Below are positions 1 through 13,500 of a DNA stretch of 64,000 nt, piece by piece. The DNA is from Morella rubra (taxonomy: Eukaryota; Streptophyta; Magnoliopsida; Fagales; Myricaceae), in contig RXIC02000095.1 in NCBI GenBank assembly GCA_003952965.2, positions 1 to 64,000 of the forward strand, in the 5' to 3' direction. Each line of letters begins with the position of its first letter. Positions within the stretch are counted from its first letter, which is position 1. Position numbers and translations under genes: made by a program. A model generated the notes under the pieces. That model did no database searches. It was not told the origin of the DNA and saw nothing but the letters and a program-made list of their open reading frames with translations.

Positions 1-3000
1 GATGTGTTTATTTTGGTTCTTGTTTTGTGGTCTTCACGTGTAGTAGTTTTGTTCTTCTGTTGATTTTTTTGGGACTATTCTCTACTCTGTGTTAATTGGA
101 GTTGATTTGGGGTTCTTAGTTAGTTATTTGTGCTGAAGTGTTTATATTTTTTTTTGATGTAGCTTCACCAAGTTTTTGCGATGTAATGCTTTGTTTATTT
201 GTGTTGTGTAGTTCTATGTTTGTATTTTGTTATCTTGGTGATGTTGTTATTGTTCAGCTTATAATTGATGGTTAGATGTGTTGCTAATTGTTTTAGGACT
301 GTAGGCGGGCGGTGATTTGGTTTGGTTTTGTTTGTTGACCATATAGGTGAGGGTTTACCTCATTGTGTTTTTCCGTTGTTGGTAGTTGGGTATATTCTCG
401 CTTGGGAGAGAATGCACGAATGACTATGTCTGGGTTCAAGGTTTGATGTGCCCGGAGGGGTTGCTTTGGCTTTGGGTTGGATTTGTGGTGTCTGAGACTG
501 GACTGCCTTTGCTAAGCTTTTGTATTGTGCGGATGAATTAGTAGATCTTGCAGTTTTATGTTTTTCTTAGTGTTTTTTCCACTATAGGGGGTGTTTTTTC
601 GGTTTTGTTTTGTATCTTTATTGTATGTGGTTGGTTAATGCGGCGTTTGTTTTCGGATAGGTAAGTGATGTGTGGGTATAAGTGTGGTTTCTCTTTTGTA
701 ATATTTTTTCTGTGCGTTGGGCTTTTGGTGTGCTGTTGGGCGAGTGTTTGTTGCGATGAGGTTTTATATTATTTCTTGTTTAAATGTATGGTGTGCTGCG
801 GCAACTGGTTTTTTGTTTGGGGGTAGTTCTGGGTGATTTAGGTGTGTTGCGCGTGGTTGGTTTTTTGGGGGTTCTTTGTTTTGAGGGATATCGTTATTTG
901 GTGCTGGTGTTTGTTCAGGATCTAAGTCATTGTTGGGGGGCTCGTGTAGCTTCATGTGGGCCGTTTGGTGTGGTTATTAATTCGCCGATGTCGTTCTTTT
1001 TAGTTGGTAGGAGTTAGCTTAGCTTGGGATTTCTCGTTTTACTATGTGCAGCAAATTGCTTGATGAGGTATGCTGCTTGTACGAGGTGTTAATTGGGCTT
1101 TGTTTTCTTTTTTTTCTTGGGAAGTTGAATGTTATGGGCACTCTCAGCTTGTTGTGTGTTTGGCTGGTTTTTGTTTCTTGAACTTCTTTTCATTGCATTG
1201 CTCGCTCACTTGTGGTTTTTTTCGTCAGTTAATTAGGCTACTTCTCTCGTTTATACAGAGTCGGCTTTGGTCCTGCGGCATTTCGCATATATGTGTTCTC
1301 GTGTGAGTTATTGCGCCTTTTGAAGGTGAGTTCAAGGAACTAAGAGGTGCCAATAGGACTTGGTTTTGTGTGGCGTTTGACGTTTCTGGTAGTCTGGTTG
1401 TTCTACTTAGTTGGCTGATGACATAAAGCTTCTGTTAAGAGGATGGACGAAAGGCTAACAGAAGGACTTTTTTTGTCAAAGGTCACAAATATAAGGGTAT
1501 TAAATTTGAAGTTTGAAATCAAAAAACCAAAATGCAAAAAAGATATAAACTAATTAGACTATTACACGTATATTGGCTCTATTATTTGTTTGTTTTTTCT
1601 TTTTTGTTTGAAAGATTGAATTCGATGGAAACACTTTATGCATGGAACAATTGATTATGTAGTTCATCCTTGTCACGCAAGCATAGACGCGGGCTCTATA
1701 GCTAACCTCAAGCGTGGGGCGATTGGCTCTGTCTGGATGAGAGATGTTATAATGTTAGAAACAGAAATATCCACAGGGCCCGACTTCCCATTCCACATGG
1801 CTAGTTTCTTAAGTGGTCAGTTCAGAGCTGGGAGGCTTTGATCTTTTTAGTGTGCTCAATCGCGGACATTTTCATTGCGCGTTATGGATTATCGACGCGT
1901 GGGTTGGTAGTTCTATAGTTTTTAGTGGGTTAAGGCGTTTGGTTCCGGAGGGTGTGTTTTGTTACTGCCTTATGGTGTGGGGTAGCATTTACCACGCTTT
2001 GTTAGTTATTAGTCTGGTTTTCCGCTTTTCGCCCACCTCTGATGGACGACGCTCGAGTGTTTCTCAGCTTCTTCGCCGATGGGGAGATGACAAGTGGAGC
2101 GCGTCTACTTTTTTGTCTATGGCATGCTGTAGCATCATAGAATTGTTTGGACAAGGAACGAGAGAGAATATCGCTATATGTGAAGATCACTGAAAGATTT
2201 CTATTATTTGAATGTCAATGTAAATGGGTGTTGGCTTGTTGGGATTGCGGGCCGTTTCCTTTTCTTGCTCTCCAGCGTGTTGGGTGGAGTATTAATTGGG
2301 TTAATTGTATTTGCTTGTTGGGAGATATGTGGAGGATCTTCCTTACTCTGTATTTCGATGACGATAATATTCGAACTTTCTGCTCCTATAATGGTCTGAA
2401 GATGCTTTCTAATGGGCTTATATCCTCGGCATATTTGGTGGGGGCATTTTTTGCGGTGCCCTCAGTTTTTTCACTTTTTCTGACTGATACTTGTCATTTT
2501 CTTATTGGGTGGAGTGAGCAATATATTTTATGGGAGGATGTGGGCGTGATAGGGCCTTCGACGGCGGTTTTACTATGTGTGTGGGTTTAATTTTTTTTTT
2601 TTTCACCACAGGGGGCCTGGACTTTCGGGGTAGGCGCTATATTTAATGCGTGATGGTGCAAGGGGTCAAGCACCAAAGATCCTTGGTGCTTTTGCTGGAT
2701 GGGCGTTTTTTCTCTAGCATATGTAGGATTGTTTAAGGGACATATTTCAAAAAAATATAGATATCCACGTGTGCTTTAAGTGGGGAGATATGCAGGCTTT
2801 CCTTCAACGGATCTGGTAATTTGATGGTTGATAGTGAGGAAGAGTTGGTGAAAGAAGATAAATTAAAAAAGCTCATCCAGGCTTATTCTAGGACATAGGC
2901 TGAAGTTTTCAGTTTAGGTGCATTTCAAGATGATGGCATTGAGATGCATTGGGTATCACTATAATGAGGTAATTCTCGGGGTCAGTTTTTTATACGATCA

Positions 3001-6000
3001 CGTGGTTTGGAGGCCTGTCCGGATCAGGTTTCAGAGCCATTCTCTCACTTTGTCTGTTAAGGGCTGTCGATTTTGGGTTGTCATTGTTCTCATTGAAGCA
3101 ATTATATTTGGTATGGCGCATTCAAATGGGGGAATGGGCTAGCAAAGCTTAGCTGGGGATGGGGTTTTTAAGTTGAGGCAGCTGGGTTGGGGGTGGTTTT
3201 TGTTTTTTTTTTTATGGTCTTTTGATGTATGTTTTAGCTTGGTATGTTTTCTTTTTTTTTCTGGTTTGTTTCAGTTTTGTCGTGTTTGGTGTGGTCGTGT
3301 GTGGTGGATGGAGTTGTGTTGGGGATGTGGGTTGTGTTTTTGTGTGTTGATAGGTTGGGTGTGGTGGTTTGGTGGATATGGTTGGAGTTTTTGTTTGTTT
3401 ATAAGGTTGTTTGATGGTTGTTGGGATGTGACGTCAGTTTTTTGGTTTTGTTTTTTTTTTTTGTTTTTATTGTTTGTTTTTTTGTTTGTTTTTTTAAATT
3501 TTTTGGTTTTGGTGTTCTGTTGTTTTTGTTTTTGGTTGTGTTCTGGTGTGAGTGTGGTTTTTGGTGTTGGGCTGAAAGTTATGTGGTTGTTGATTCTTCA
3601 GTGGTTGTGTGTTATTTTGTCTTTTGGTTGGTGAGGGTTTTCTTTTGGCGGTGGCAGGGTGTGTGGTTGTTGTTTCGTTGTAGTGGTGGATTTACGGGTG
3701 TGTGCTTGTTTTTGTTTTTGTTGTGTTGGTTGTGTGCTCTCTTGGTTTGCGTTCTGTTTGGGGTGGGGTTGGGTGGTAGTTGCTAGGTTTTTTTTGTTTG
3801 TTGTTGTTTTTTTTTTGTGTTCGTTTTTGTTACTTCAGTTCGTACCATTTCGATTTGTGTGTGGATTTGTTTATTTGTCCTTTTGGGTAAGGAGAGATTT
3901 GTGATAGTCAGGAGGTCGTGGCCATACCAGGTTTACCTGGTACATGGGGCCGTTGTTTGCTTTGGGTCTTATTTTCTACTTGATTTTGTAATTTCGTTTT
4001 TTTAGAGTTGTCTTTGAATGTGAGGTACACGATTTTCTAGAAATTTTGCTCCAGTTTGGCCTTTAGTTATTTTGTTTTTTAAGCGGGAAATGCATGCAAT
4101 GGCCGAACCATAATTGGGTGGGTGCTTCTCTGTTATTGTTTATTGGCTTCTATTGAGTTGGCATGGTCGCATTAGAAGTTTCCTAGTTTCTTGGTTCTAG
4201 TAGTTTTGGATGTTTTGTGATGTTGGTGACCTTAAGTTATTAATCCGGGTTAGGATTGAGGGTCGTGTTCATGGTATTGGTTTGTCGGAGTTATAAATTG
4301 GAGAGTAAACTTTTTTTGGTTTGTTTTATTCGCATTTGATTTTATTATTTGGCGGTCATGTTATGGTAGATATAGAAAGATAAAGCGCTTGCTTATTTAC
4401 TGGTTTATTGGTATGTTTGTTTGTTTTTTTGTTGGTTTGTTATAGTGAGTTTGTATTGCCTGGGTACTTTGCTGAGATCTCTCGTGGCTAAAAGCGTTAT
4501 TTTATTGACTTTCAGAGTAGGTGGCCTACATTTCTTCTTGGACCGTATTTTTAGCTTTTTGCGCATTATTTTGAGTCCAAATATTCGATGATGAAGTTGT
4601 CTTTTTTTTTTGTGTTAGGTTTGTGTTACGTTACTAGATGTGGGCGATTTCATATATAGATCGCCTTTTTTACCAAAATTCTAGAAGATTATTGGTACGG
4701 GATTCTCTTAAATTTGAAGAGGACACGTTTTTAGGGGAGAAAGAGAGAGGAATAAAACCTGATTTTTGAATGGAGAGCTAAATTTGTTGGTGAAGCTAGG
4801 GATGAATTTGCTTGAATGGTAATATTTTCAATTCTATGGGATTTCTCTATTTGTAAATTTTTCTTATTTTCAATCTTATCACGATGATTTGAATCATTAT
4901 CTTTTTATGGTCTTGTCTTGTGTTGTTTATTCAATCTCTTATTGATTTTAGATTGTTTTTCTTTGTTTTTCGTTGTGTTGGTAGGTATACGTGCAGTTGC
5001 ATTTTATATAAGTCACATTGCTGTAAGGTTTTGAAAGTGTCTGAGATTTTTGCAGTATAAGGAGGCTATAGGTGGGTGTTGCTCAAAGCTCGTTGCGGAT
5101 CTGATATACGGCGGTGGGGGGATGAGTTGTGGTTGAGCGATGGAGTTGATGTGGTTCATGGGTTTGGCGGGTGGTTACTTTATTGTTGTTCATTGTTGTG
5201 CTGTAGTGTGAACTGCATCTGGTCGATTCTGGCTGGGATCCTACGGTACCGATCTTAAACTTTGGTTGGTGCTTTCGCTAATTAGCGATGAGGGTGGCTA
5301 GTGAGATATTGGGTGAAATTAGTTTTGACGCATAAAGCAGGCTTCATTCTTGTTTAGCTACTCATTGATATTCTTTGGAGTTATACGATATGAGCGACAA
5401 GTTGTTGAATGTGTTGGTGATAGGAAGTTGGTATGAAAGTGAACTATTATCGGATTTCGTTGTTCTTTTTGTGGAAGGTTTTTCTGGATTCATCTTGTTA
5501 TTTCTTGTGGTGTCCGGCATATAGGACATTTGGGAGTAGGTTATTAGTATCTTCTTTTTACGAAGGCTTGGCTAATTGGGTTTAAGCTGTTGAGACATTA
5601 TTAAAGATTTTGGCTTGTCAATATAAGAACTTTTAGTAAGCCAAATTAGAAGGGGAGTAGCAGCTATATGTCTCTCTGTAGTTAATAGGTTATGCGATTT
5701 GCAAATGTAGGAATTTGGGTAGGTTAATACAGAGAGCAAATGATATTGGATATGCTGGGGAATTGGCGGTGGATCAATTTATTTTTGAAGGTTTTTTGGG
5801 TCTCTGTTGGTTGATGTACATGGGTTTGTTATTGTGGTGCATGGGTTATCAGGGTCAGAGTAAGCTATTTCGTTAGGGGTGGAAGACAGGTCTCAGACAG
5901 GAGATCATGAATGATTTGTTTTGGGCGAATATGTAAGGCACCCTCCATGAGCGCGAAGTAATGATTAGAGGGGTATTTTGTAATGGATGTGTTTTTGGTT

Positions 6001-6090
6001 TTTTCACTTTAGTTTCGTTAGTTTTAAATTTTTTAAGTGTTCGTTGTATTCCTTATTGATTTTGGTACTTATAAAGATGTGCTATATCAA
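1..6090. other. G+T-skewed region with no recognised gene
   Basis: No reading frame here resembles a known protein. The plus strand is very rich in T and G and poor in A and C, most extremely between about 3170 and 3900 where long runs consist almost only of T and G. Open frames arise because TAA and TGA need A; their translations are rich in Phe, Trp, Cys, Gly and Val, as expected from composition alone. A less skewed patch lies near 1440-1850. I see no terminal repeats, tandem array or splice-bounded exons. It could be a decayed transposon or a long transcribed non-coding stretch; neither can be shown from the sequence. Confidence 0.6.
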
Positions 6091-6289
6091 CATTTTTAAT
6101 CGTTTAAAAGCTGGAAGAGAATAAGGCCTAATCCCATTTTTTTTATTTTAATTAAAGCTAGAATATTAGTCTGTAATAGTGTATTTGTTTTTTTGGATTT
6201 AAAAATTAAGGATAAAGATCTAATCTTATATTTGATTTTATAAAGTAAAGTGTACAGAGATTCAATCCTATGCTCACTCAAGTGCACCA

Positions 6290-6363
6290 CTATTTATAGA
6301 GTGATACCCATATCTTAGACACGACTCTATTTATAGAGTGATACCCATATCTTAGACACGACT
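6290..6363. repeat. 37-bp tandem duplication (two copies)
   Basis: Two identical 37-bp units lie head to tail at 6290-6326 and 6327-6363; each starts CTATTTATAGAGTGATACCC. The identity of the copies suggests a recent slippage or unequal-exchange event. No function is implied. Confidence 0.85.
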
Positions 6364-7486
6364 CCACTCGTATGGCCATGGGAATGAAGTTGGGATTCTT
6401 ATGATCACCAACACTCACACACAGGGCATAATTGTGCTCTTGGCTACTAAAAGTGTAAAGATAACGGTTTTCTAGTTTTGTTTTCAATGTGCATGTGAAT
6501 GTAAGTATATTTTAAAGATAGATATGTATGTGAGTCTAAAAGTGTTCTAAAGATGTTTTCAAAAGAAAATTTATTTCAATTATGTTTTACTACTTGATGT
6601 ATTGCTCACTAAGTACTCAACTGATTTTTGCTTTTCTATGTTTTAAATGTCTAGATTTTGAAAGAGATGGGTCTATGGACCACAGAAAATAGAAAAGGTT
6701 CATGCCTAAACTACCATAGAATAAGTATTTTAGGATGATGAAATTCTTCTTGTAATTTTTCTTTGATTATGTATATAATAGCATGACTTTCCAAACCCCT
6801 ATTGGGGTGGGGGTGTTACGCAAAATGCTCGCTCGAGCATGTACACTCATTGACTACGCCAGTACAAGACGCAGCTGGACACTTTTTCATTGTGTTTTAG
6901 AAATAAAAGATGTTCGCAACTTATTTACTTAATGATGTACCTACTAAATTTCAATTCACACTTAATTTTTAATGTTTTCAACTTACAGAGATAATGTGAA
7001 GGACAAATCTCCAGGTCAGTTTATTTAGAGTTGGGAGTCATTATCTAGAAAACGTCCATTTACCAAGTGCTTCCCGCACAATAGAGACTTCATGTTCAGT
7101 TAAGTTTACCTTGGTCCTTCGTCTAACAGAGTTTTTTAAATGCTTGTGCTTTCTACGTGAACCATCTGTCATATACCTATTCCTAACAAGAAATGGGTGT
7201 TACAGTAGCTTACGGTAGTGCAATTCACTTACTTAGACTTCGGCCATTTATTTGATCTTGAAGCCTTCTTTTGCCGGCAAATCCAATACAAATACCTCCG
7301 TAAATCACATGAAATTCAGCATATAAGTGTCGCTGGGGTAAGGCAAATCAGAGATGCATACACAAGTAATCACCCAAATGGGATAGAAATCAACGACATC
7401 ATGTAATCAAGGTTAGATGACCTGGTAACACTCAAGTTTGAAATCTCTACAATGTCTCATCTATTCTAGAAAGGTACATACCACTA
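6364..7486. other. Intergenic stretch downstream of the COQ2-like gene
   Basis: This lies 3' of the minus-strand COQ2-like gene. No coding exon was recognised. The part from about 6370 to 6900 has the look of a decayed LTR (a short CACACACAGGG stretch, a TACTCAACTGA-type segment and a GGGGTGGGGGTGTTACG block), but no matching second LTR, primer-binding site or target duplication was found, so this is only a guess. The final few hundred bases before 7487 would include the 3' untranslated region and polyadenylation signals of the host gene; no single site stands out. Confidence 0.35.
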
Positions 7487-7553
7487 TTACCAAAGTCTTC
7501 CAAATAAGATTCCGCTAAAGATTATAGCACCGAACCACTTGTTGGACACAAAT
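7487..7553 (-). CDS. COQ2-like gene, exon 8 (C-terminus)
   Basis: This 67-bp terminal exon completes a Lys codon, then reads [20 protein letters not shown] and W before TAA at 7489-7487. The ending matches the short C-terminal tail of plant COQ2 proteins. Its acceptor is TTTCAG. Confidence 0.92.
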
Positions 7554-10500
7554 CTGAAAGCAAGCAAAGAAGACAATAAAGAAAGGTAAGTACATAATGC
7601 AAAAAAGTAATGGTCTAAGTTTGACACAGAAAATTCCCAAAACTGAAATTGAGACCCAGAGACTTGTGAGAGATGTCGAGAAGAAACAATACAAGATTAA
7701 TACAGAAATATCTTTTTTTTTTTTTTTTTTCATTTTTTTTTTGTGCGTGGGGAGGGGAGGGGAGGCGGGCTAAGTTAACCAACATAATCTTAAGAAATTG
7801 ATTATCACCAAATTTCTGTACTTGACTCTCCTTGATATGAATGTAAAACTATTAGGACCTTAGGCATCACTTAGTGCTGTAATTAAGTGGTAAACAAAAA
7901 CTAATGTGTCTCTCAAGTACTTAAACAAAAGGCCCACATGCAATCTAGATTACAACCGTGGATAAATAAGAAAGCTTCAGAAAGAAGATGGAGACTGGAA
8001 TATGATCATTAACCATGCATATCCCTAAGAAGGCCCCAAGAGGGATTCAGAATGTATGCATGGATCATATGAGTGAAACTACGGTCCACAGAATTAACCC
8101 AAAAAGAAAAAAAAAAACCCTGTTGTGGTCAAGTCCAAAATAAATTCCTTAAATAACAGAGGTACGCACTTCCTATTACAATCTGCACGGTATGATAGAT
8201 CAACTGTCAATATCTGCCAAGCTAATTGTCCAGATGCAGCTGCCAGAAATGCATAATATGGCCAACCTGCTCCACGGTTTTTCCCCCCGAGAAAAGAATA
8301 AGGTAAGCAACGAACAATCATAACATTACCACAAATAGAGGATAGGGTCAATACCAATCCCAGCATTAAACCCACTAATGGCAAGGTTACTGATGCATGC
8401 AATTCCAAAGCCAGTAATCCACTCCTTACTTGAATCCCCAAATCTCAAAGCTGTAGATTTAACACCCACTTTCAAATCATCTTCTTTATCCTGAATACCG
8501 GTTAAAAAGCATTCTTAATCAGGTAGCAAGAAGAAGTAGACATTACCCAAAAGAAGTCCATATGTCACTAAATCCAACAGATCTGGAACAGGGACACTTC
8601 CAATCATAGAGAAAAAGTTGCTTGGGGAGAAAACTTTAAAAAGACTTCACTCCGGAACAATAAACTACAAGTCAACGCTTGAGATTCCAAACCTCGAAAA
8701 GTACCAAGATACTTGGATAAAATCCAAAAGTAGTTTACTTTTTAAAGTGCAATATTAGATTTCAAATCTCAGAAAACCATAAGATACTATGGTGAAAAGA
8801 AAAGTAGATTGCGCCTTTTCCTTTTCATTTTGTCTTTTGAAAACATAAGAAAAAGACCAGATATAGAACCTAGAAATGGATGAATTTAAGGCAACATAAC
8901 TAGAAGCCATATTGGCTGAGAATGAAAAACTGATTAAATGAGTGAAAAGCGAAAAGGTGGGCATGCATAAACTGAAAACAAAAGCAGTTAACTGCACAGA
9001 ACATAACTAAAATGAATAAAATAGGGGCCCTGCCCTACAATAAGCTGAGATCTTGATTTGCTGCATGCTACACGAACTCCAAATGATTAAAGCCCTAGTG
9101 CAAATTTGCTGACTATTATCTAAACATATCTTTCACTTAAAACACAAAAAACATATATTTCACAAAAGGCCAAAAATACATCTCAAAACCGATAAGAGTC
9201 CATAAGCAAGAGCTATTCTTAGAAACTCTGGTTGTAACAGGTTCTCACAAGTCAGTTTTGTTACCTGCAGCACTTGGAGTGTAAAAGGACAAAATAAGAA
9301 TGTGCTTATAGTCCCCAAAAGACATAGACTATACCTGATGTGCATATATTGTATCATACACAAGGGTCCAAAATACACCGGAAAGATACAATGGGAAAAC
9401 TACCGCTGGCTCCAGAGTTCCCTTAACTGCAGCCCACCCCAACAAAGCACCCCAGTTAAAGGTCAGACCTAGATAGGCTTGAGGCTGCAGTCGCATAGTT
9501 GCATTGATCAGAACAGTAGTCAAACTTCATGAAATTGCTGATCGAAGTAAACAAGGAAATAAAACAGTACTCGCATGCGTTAGCAGAAGTAGGTAGTAGA
9601 CATCATACCCAAAATGTCAACCTCTTCATGATGGGATAGGAGAAGACTAGCAACAGTGATAAAGCCCCCAAAATACGGCTGGTAGAAATAGACAAGCCAC
9701 ATTAATTTGAAAGAATTTCACAAGATTAATAGACTAGCAGAAAACCTCAAGTTAATCGAATTTGCAAACTGAAGATAAAGATAAGAGAGGCAATTTGTAA
9801 AATACATGAAAAAAACTGTTGTAGCACAAAACATCTATTGCAAAATTTTGTTTAGCCAGATTTCATGGAAACAATTTGTGAGTCCCAATCGGCAACTCAA
9901 GAGGTTTTACAAAATTTTTGTTAGCCTTAAATAAAAATAAATTGATGAACAGTAAATTTAAAACTCACACCAACCCAAGAGAAAAAGAATGAATGAAGAG
10001 AGAGAGAGAGAGAAAGAGAGAGATCTTTCTGTGGTTTCTTCAGAGAACCTTCAAAATATGTGCAAGAATTGTTTATTTCTCTCCATTGGACTCCTTTTAT
10101 ATTCAGAAAAATATTTTTTTGCCATTGGGTGCATTTAATGCATAAAGAGCCACTTGAAATTTTGAATTCCAAGCTGTCCATTTTGAATTCCGCCAAAAGG
10201 TGGCGACACTTATTGGGCAAGGTGTCAACTTATGGTCAATCTTCAATTTTGTCTTTCAAGTCTTCTAATCTAAGCTGACATGTCATTTCAAAATTCTTCA
10301 TGGTGTCGACACTTTTGGACAGATTCAAATATGGTCTTCAATCTGTTGACACTTATGCCATAGACAAAGCTGCTCATGGAAGAATTAAACAATTTGATTG
10401 GGTTTTGAATATTTTCTGTTTTTGTATTCTTTGATTGCTGATGGACACTGTAAATGAACGGCTACAAGCTGAAAAAACAGAATAAAAAAGGATAAATGCA

Positions 10501-13500
10501 GGCTAGTTCGAGGCTAGCAACCTCCAGGAAAATAGAAAGCAAATTTGTCAGTTTCTCACGTATTCCCTCCTGCTGCCCCCTTCATCTATATCCCTTCCAA
10601 CAGCTTCTGGGAATCCCGGAATTTCTAACAGCTTAACTGAACGTAATGGACAAAATAGAATACTAACAAGTCAGGTAAATGGGCTTGGGCTCTAACCCCA
10701 ACTGACCTAGCCCTACTTAAACTAAATAAACAACTAAACCACTGCATGAGCCAAACCCACCAGCCACTCGAGCTCCCCATCCCGCTTATTCATATGCACT
10801 GTTCCGACAAGACCAGAGGCACGAAAGGCTCCAGCTCTCCATAGACTTCTTGAACACTCTTCAATCCTCTCAACACTCCTTCTCGTCTCTTCACCTCCAA
10901 CCAGACATAGCTTCACAATCTTCCACTAATCACACCAAATCCACGCCCATTTGTTACAAAGAACCTCAAACCAACTTTCACATGGGTGGCTCTAGTTCCT
11001 CTAAGTAAACCGACTCCTAACCTGACCTAACACCTCAACCTTCAAATACCAGATTTGAATATGCTCCTAACTCGACACCTTGAAAACCAGATTTGATAGT
11101 TGTTCAATTCCCATTGATAGTTCTAAAAGTAAGAACCTAATTGAAATTCGAGAATTGTGGACATAACAAGGCGAACACATTTAGCATAAGGATGGTCTTT
11201 CATCTCCAGCAACAAATCCTTCATAATATTACAATTGTCGAAGAACTTATAAGATCTCAAGAGATGAGATAAGTTGAAGTGCTAGATGAAGAGTTATAGA
11301 GTAGACAATTGAAGGTAAATTCAACCTATGATCCAACCTCGACTTTTAATATAATATATGAAGGTGGCGTTTGTTTGCTAAAGTTTCGGAAAATATTCTA
11401 AAATTTTGAGAATCTTTTAGAGTTTGAGATTTATTGGGATTGGTGAAAAGTTGTGAAATGTGTTAGTATAGATGTTAAAAATTTTGAAGTGTGTTTGTTT
11501 TGCTCGAAATTTCATACCCCGAAATGTTGGGAAAACAAACGCCACCGAAAACAGAATTGCTACCCAAGATTAGGCCATAACAATGTCATAGTTCCCTATG
11601 TCAAAACAAATAAAGCAGCCCTATCATATTTGTTTACATACTACGGCATATACTTAAGGTGGTGTTTTGGCACTCAAAATTTTGGGCTTAATTATAAAAT
11701 AATCTCTCTTCCCATCAAATTATTTTTCATTATAATATTTATTCAAATCTTCTCTCTCTTCAATTTTTACCAACTCCCATATTCCAAAATTTTAACAATC
11801 AAACACCACCTTAACTGTTAGTGTTATACATCTTTCTATACAAGACTGCCAGTTGATAACTATCTCCCCACATGGCACTAAACACTCGTGCTGCTATCTG
11901 TTCACAACTTCTCCAAAGGTTGTGTAAATTTGAAATATTGGATCAAATTAACAAAGCATATTTTTACTCCCAAACAAGTACAAAAAGGTCACACGGAGGG
12001 TCGCACATGCCTAAAAAAATGGAACCTTGTTTGGACTTTGGAAGGAGACAAAGTGATCTCAACGTCGCTGACAAGTTTATGAGCATGGTGAATAAGTAAG
12101 ACCGCATTTGATGCAGAATTTAGTAGAGAAATAGAAATGAGATAGAAAACTCAAGAAATAAAAGAGAAGAAAAGATAAAAGCCATAGAGAGGGGGAAGAA
12201 CCACATTTGAGTGCAAAAGGCAGCAGCCAATAAACTTTATAATCTCAGTCTAAATATTTTAAGGTTCTCACAAACCTTATACAAAGAACAAAAGGTCCTA
12301 AGAAAACCCTAAAAGCCCATGCTCTAAAACCTAATAAAACATAATAACTTGTAATCTCTCAAAATATAAACCAAATCCAAATAAAGTAAGACAACTAATT
12401 GCAATGTCCCCATCAACTCTCTTCGGGTGGGAGAAACTCGACCCCGTCGAGTAAAACAACACATCATGAAACTGTCACCCAACCACAAACTCACGAAACT
12501 ATCACTCTCAAGCACCCAACCACAAAACAACCAAGTGGTTGTGCAGTCTTCTTCGTCACACACTCATAGATTCGTATCAGTGGAGGTCTCTGAATTCTAA
12601 TATCCCCACTAAATGCCCCGGGGTGAGAAGAACTCGAATCTGGAGAGAGAATATTCTGGTGACTTCGATAAAGCTTCAACATGTCGAGATCAAGCTACTG
12701 GAGAGTATCTCGAGTAATACAAGTGCATTCAGAATCCGATAGGTCTACCTAGCGAACAAGAAAACACTGAATCGCTCCATCTGTCGTGAACACAATCTGC
12801 TCATCTAAAATAGCATCAATTTTATCTACGGGGCGGGTAAAGAGGATAATGGTGTAGGGGTAGGAATAGGCTTAGGGTCAAGCGCAGGGGGGTCGAGAAA
12901 GGATCATCTGAGGAGCTGGTAGGGCCTTTGTACGCAACTAAGTCCTCAATATTGAAAGTATGATGAAATATCAATGACATGTGCATTCGGTCCAACCTGT
13001 TTTAAAATTTTAAAACAACCAACACTATGAACCTGAAATTTGGAAGTGGGCGCAGAAAGACGCTCCTTTGGTCGAATTCGGATCATGACATTAATCCCCA
13101 ACATTAAATTCAACATGTCTTGTATGTAAGTCAGCTCGAAGTTTATATGATTCATTACTTGCATCTAGACGTTTATTAATCTCAAGATGCAAGTCATGAA
13201 GATGATGCACAAATGATTTAGTAGTCATAGATACACTAACATGTGGGGACATAGGAATAAGGTCTAAAGGCTTCTAAGGCTTATAATCATGCACAAACTC
13301 AAATGGGCTCACACTGATAAATTTATTCACAAAATTGTTATAAGCAAACTGAGAAGTAGTGAGGATCAAGTTCTAATTCCTAAGGTTTTCTTGCATGAGG
13401 CATCCCAATAAGTTCTAAGACTACAATTGACAACCTTAGTTTGGCCATTTGTTTGATAGGTAGAGTAGCATAATCTAGCATCATTCAATTTCTCACTAAA

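Noticed and set aside
3173-3904. Long open frames rich in Phe, Trp, Cys and Val that look like membrane proteins
   Set aside because: They come from the T+G-rich composition, which lacks stop codons in several frames at once; there is no domain, no splice context and overlapping frames look alike.
8094-8441. 115-residue open frame on the minus strand
   Set aside because: It runs through parts of exons 6 and 7 and the intron between them in mixed frames; the spliced COQ2-like model explains the conserved parts.
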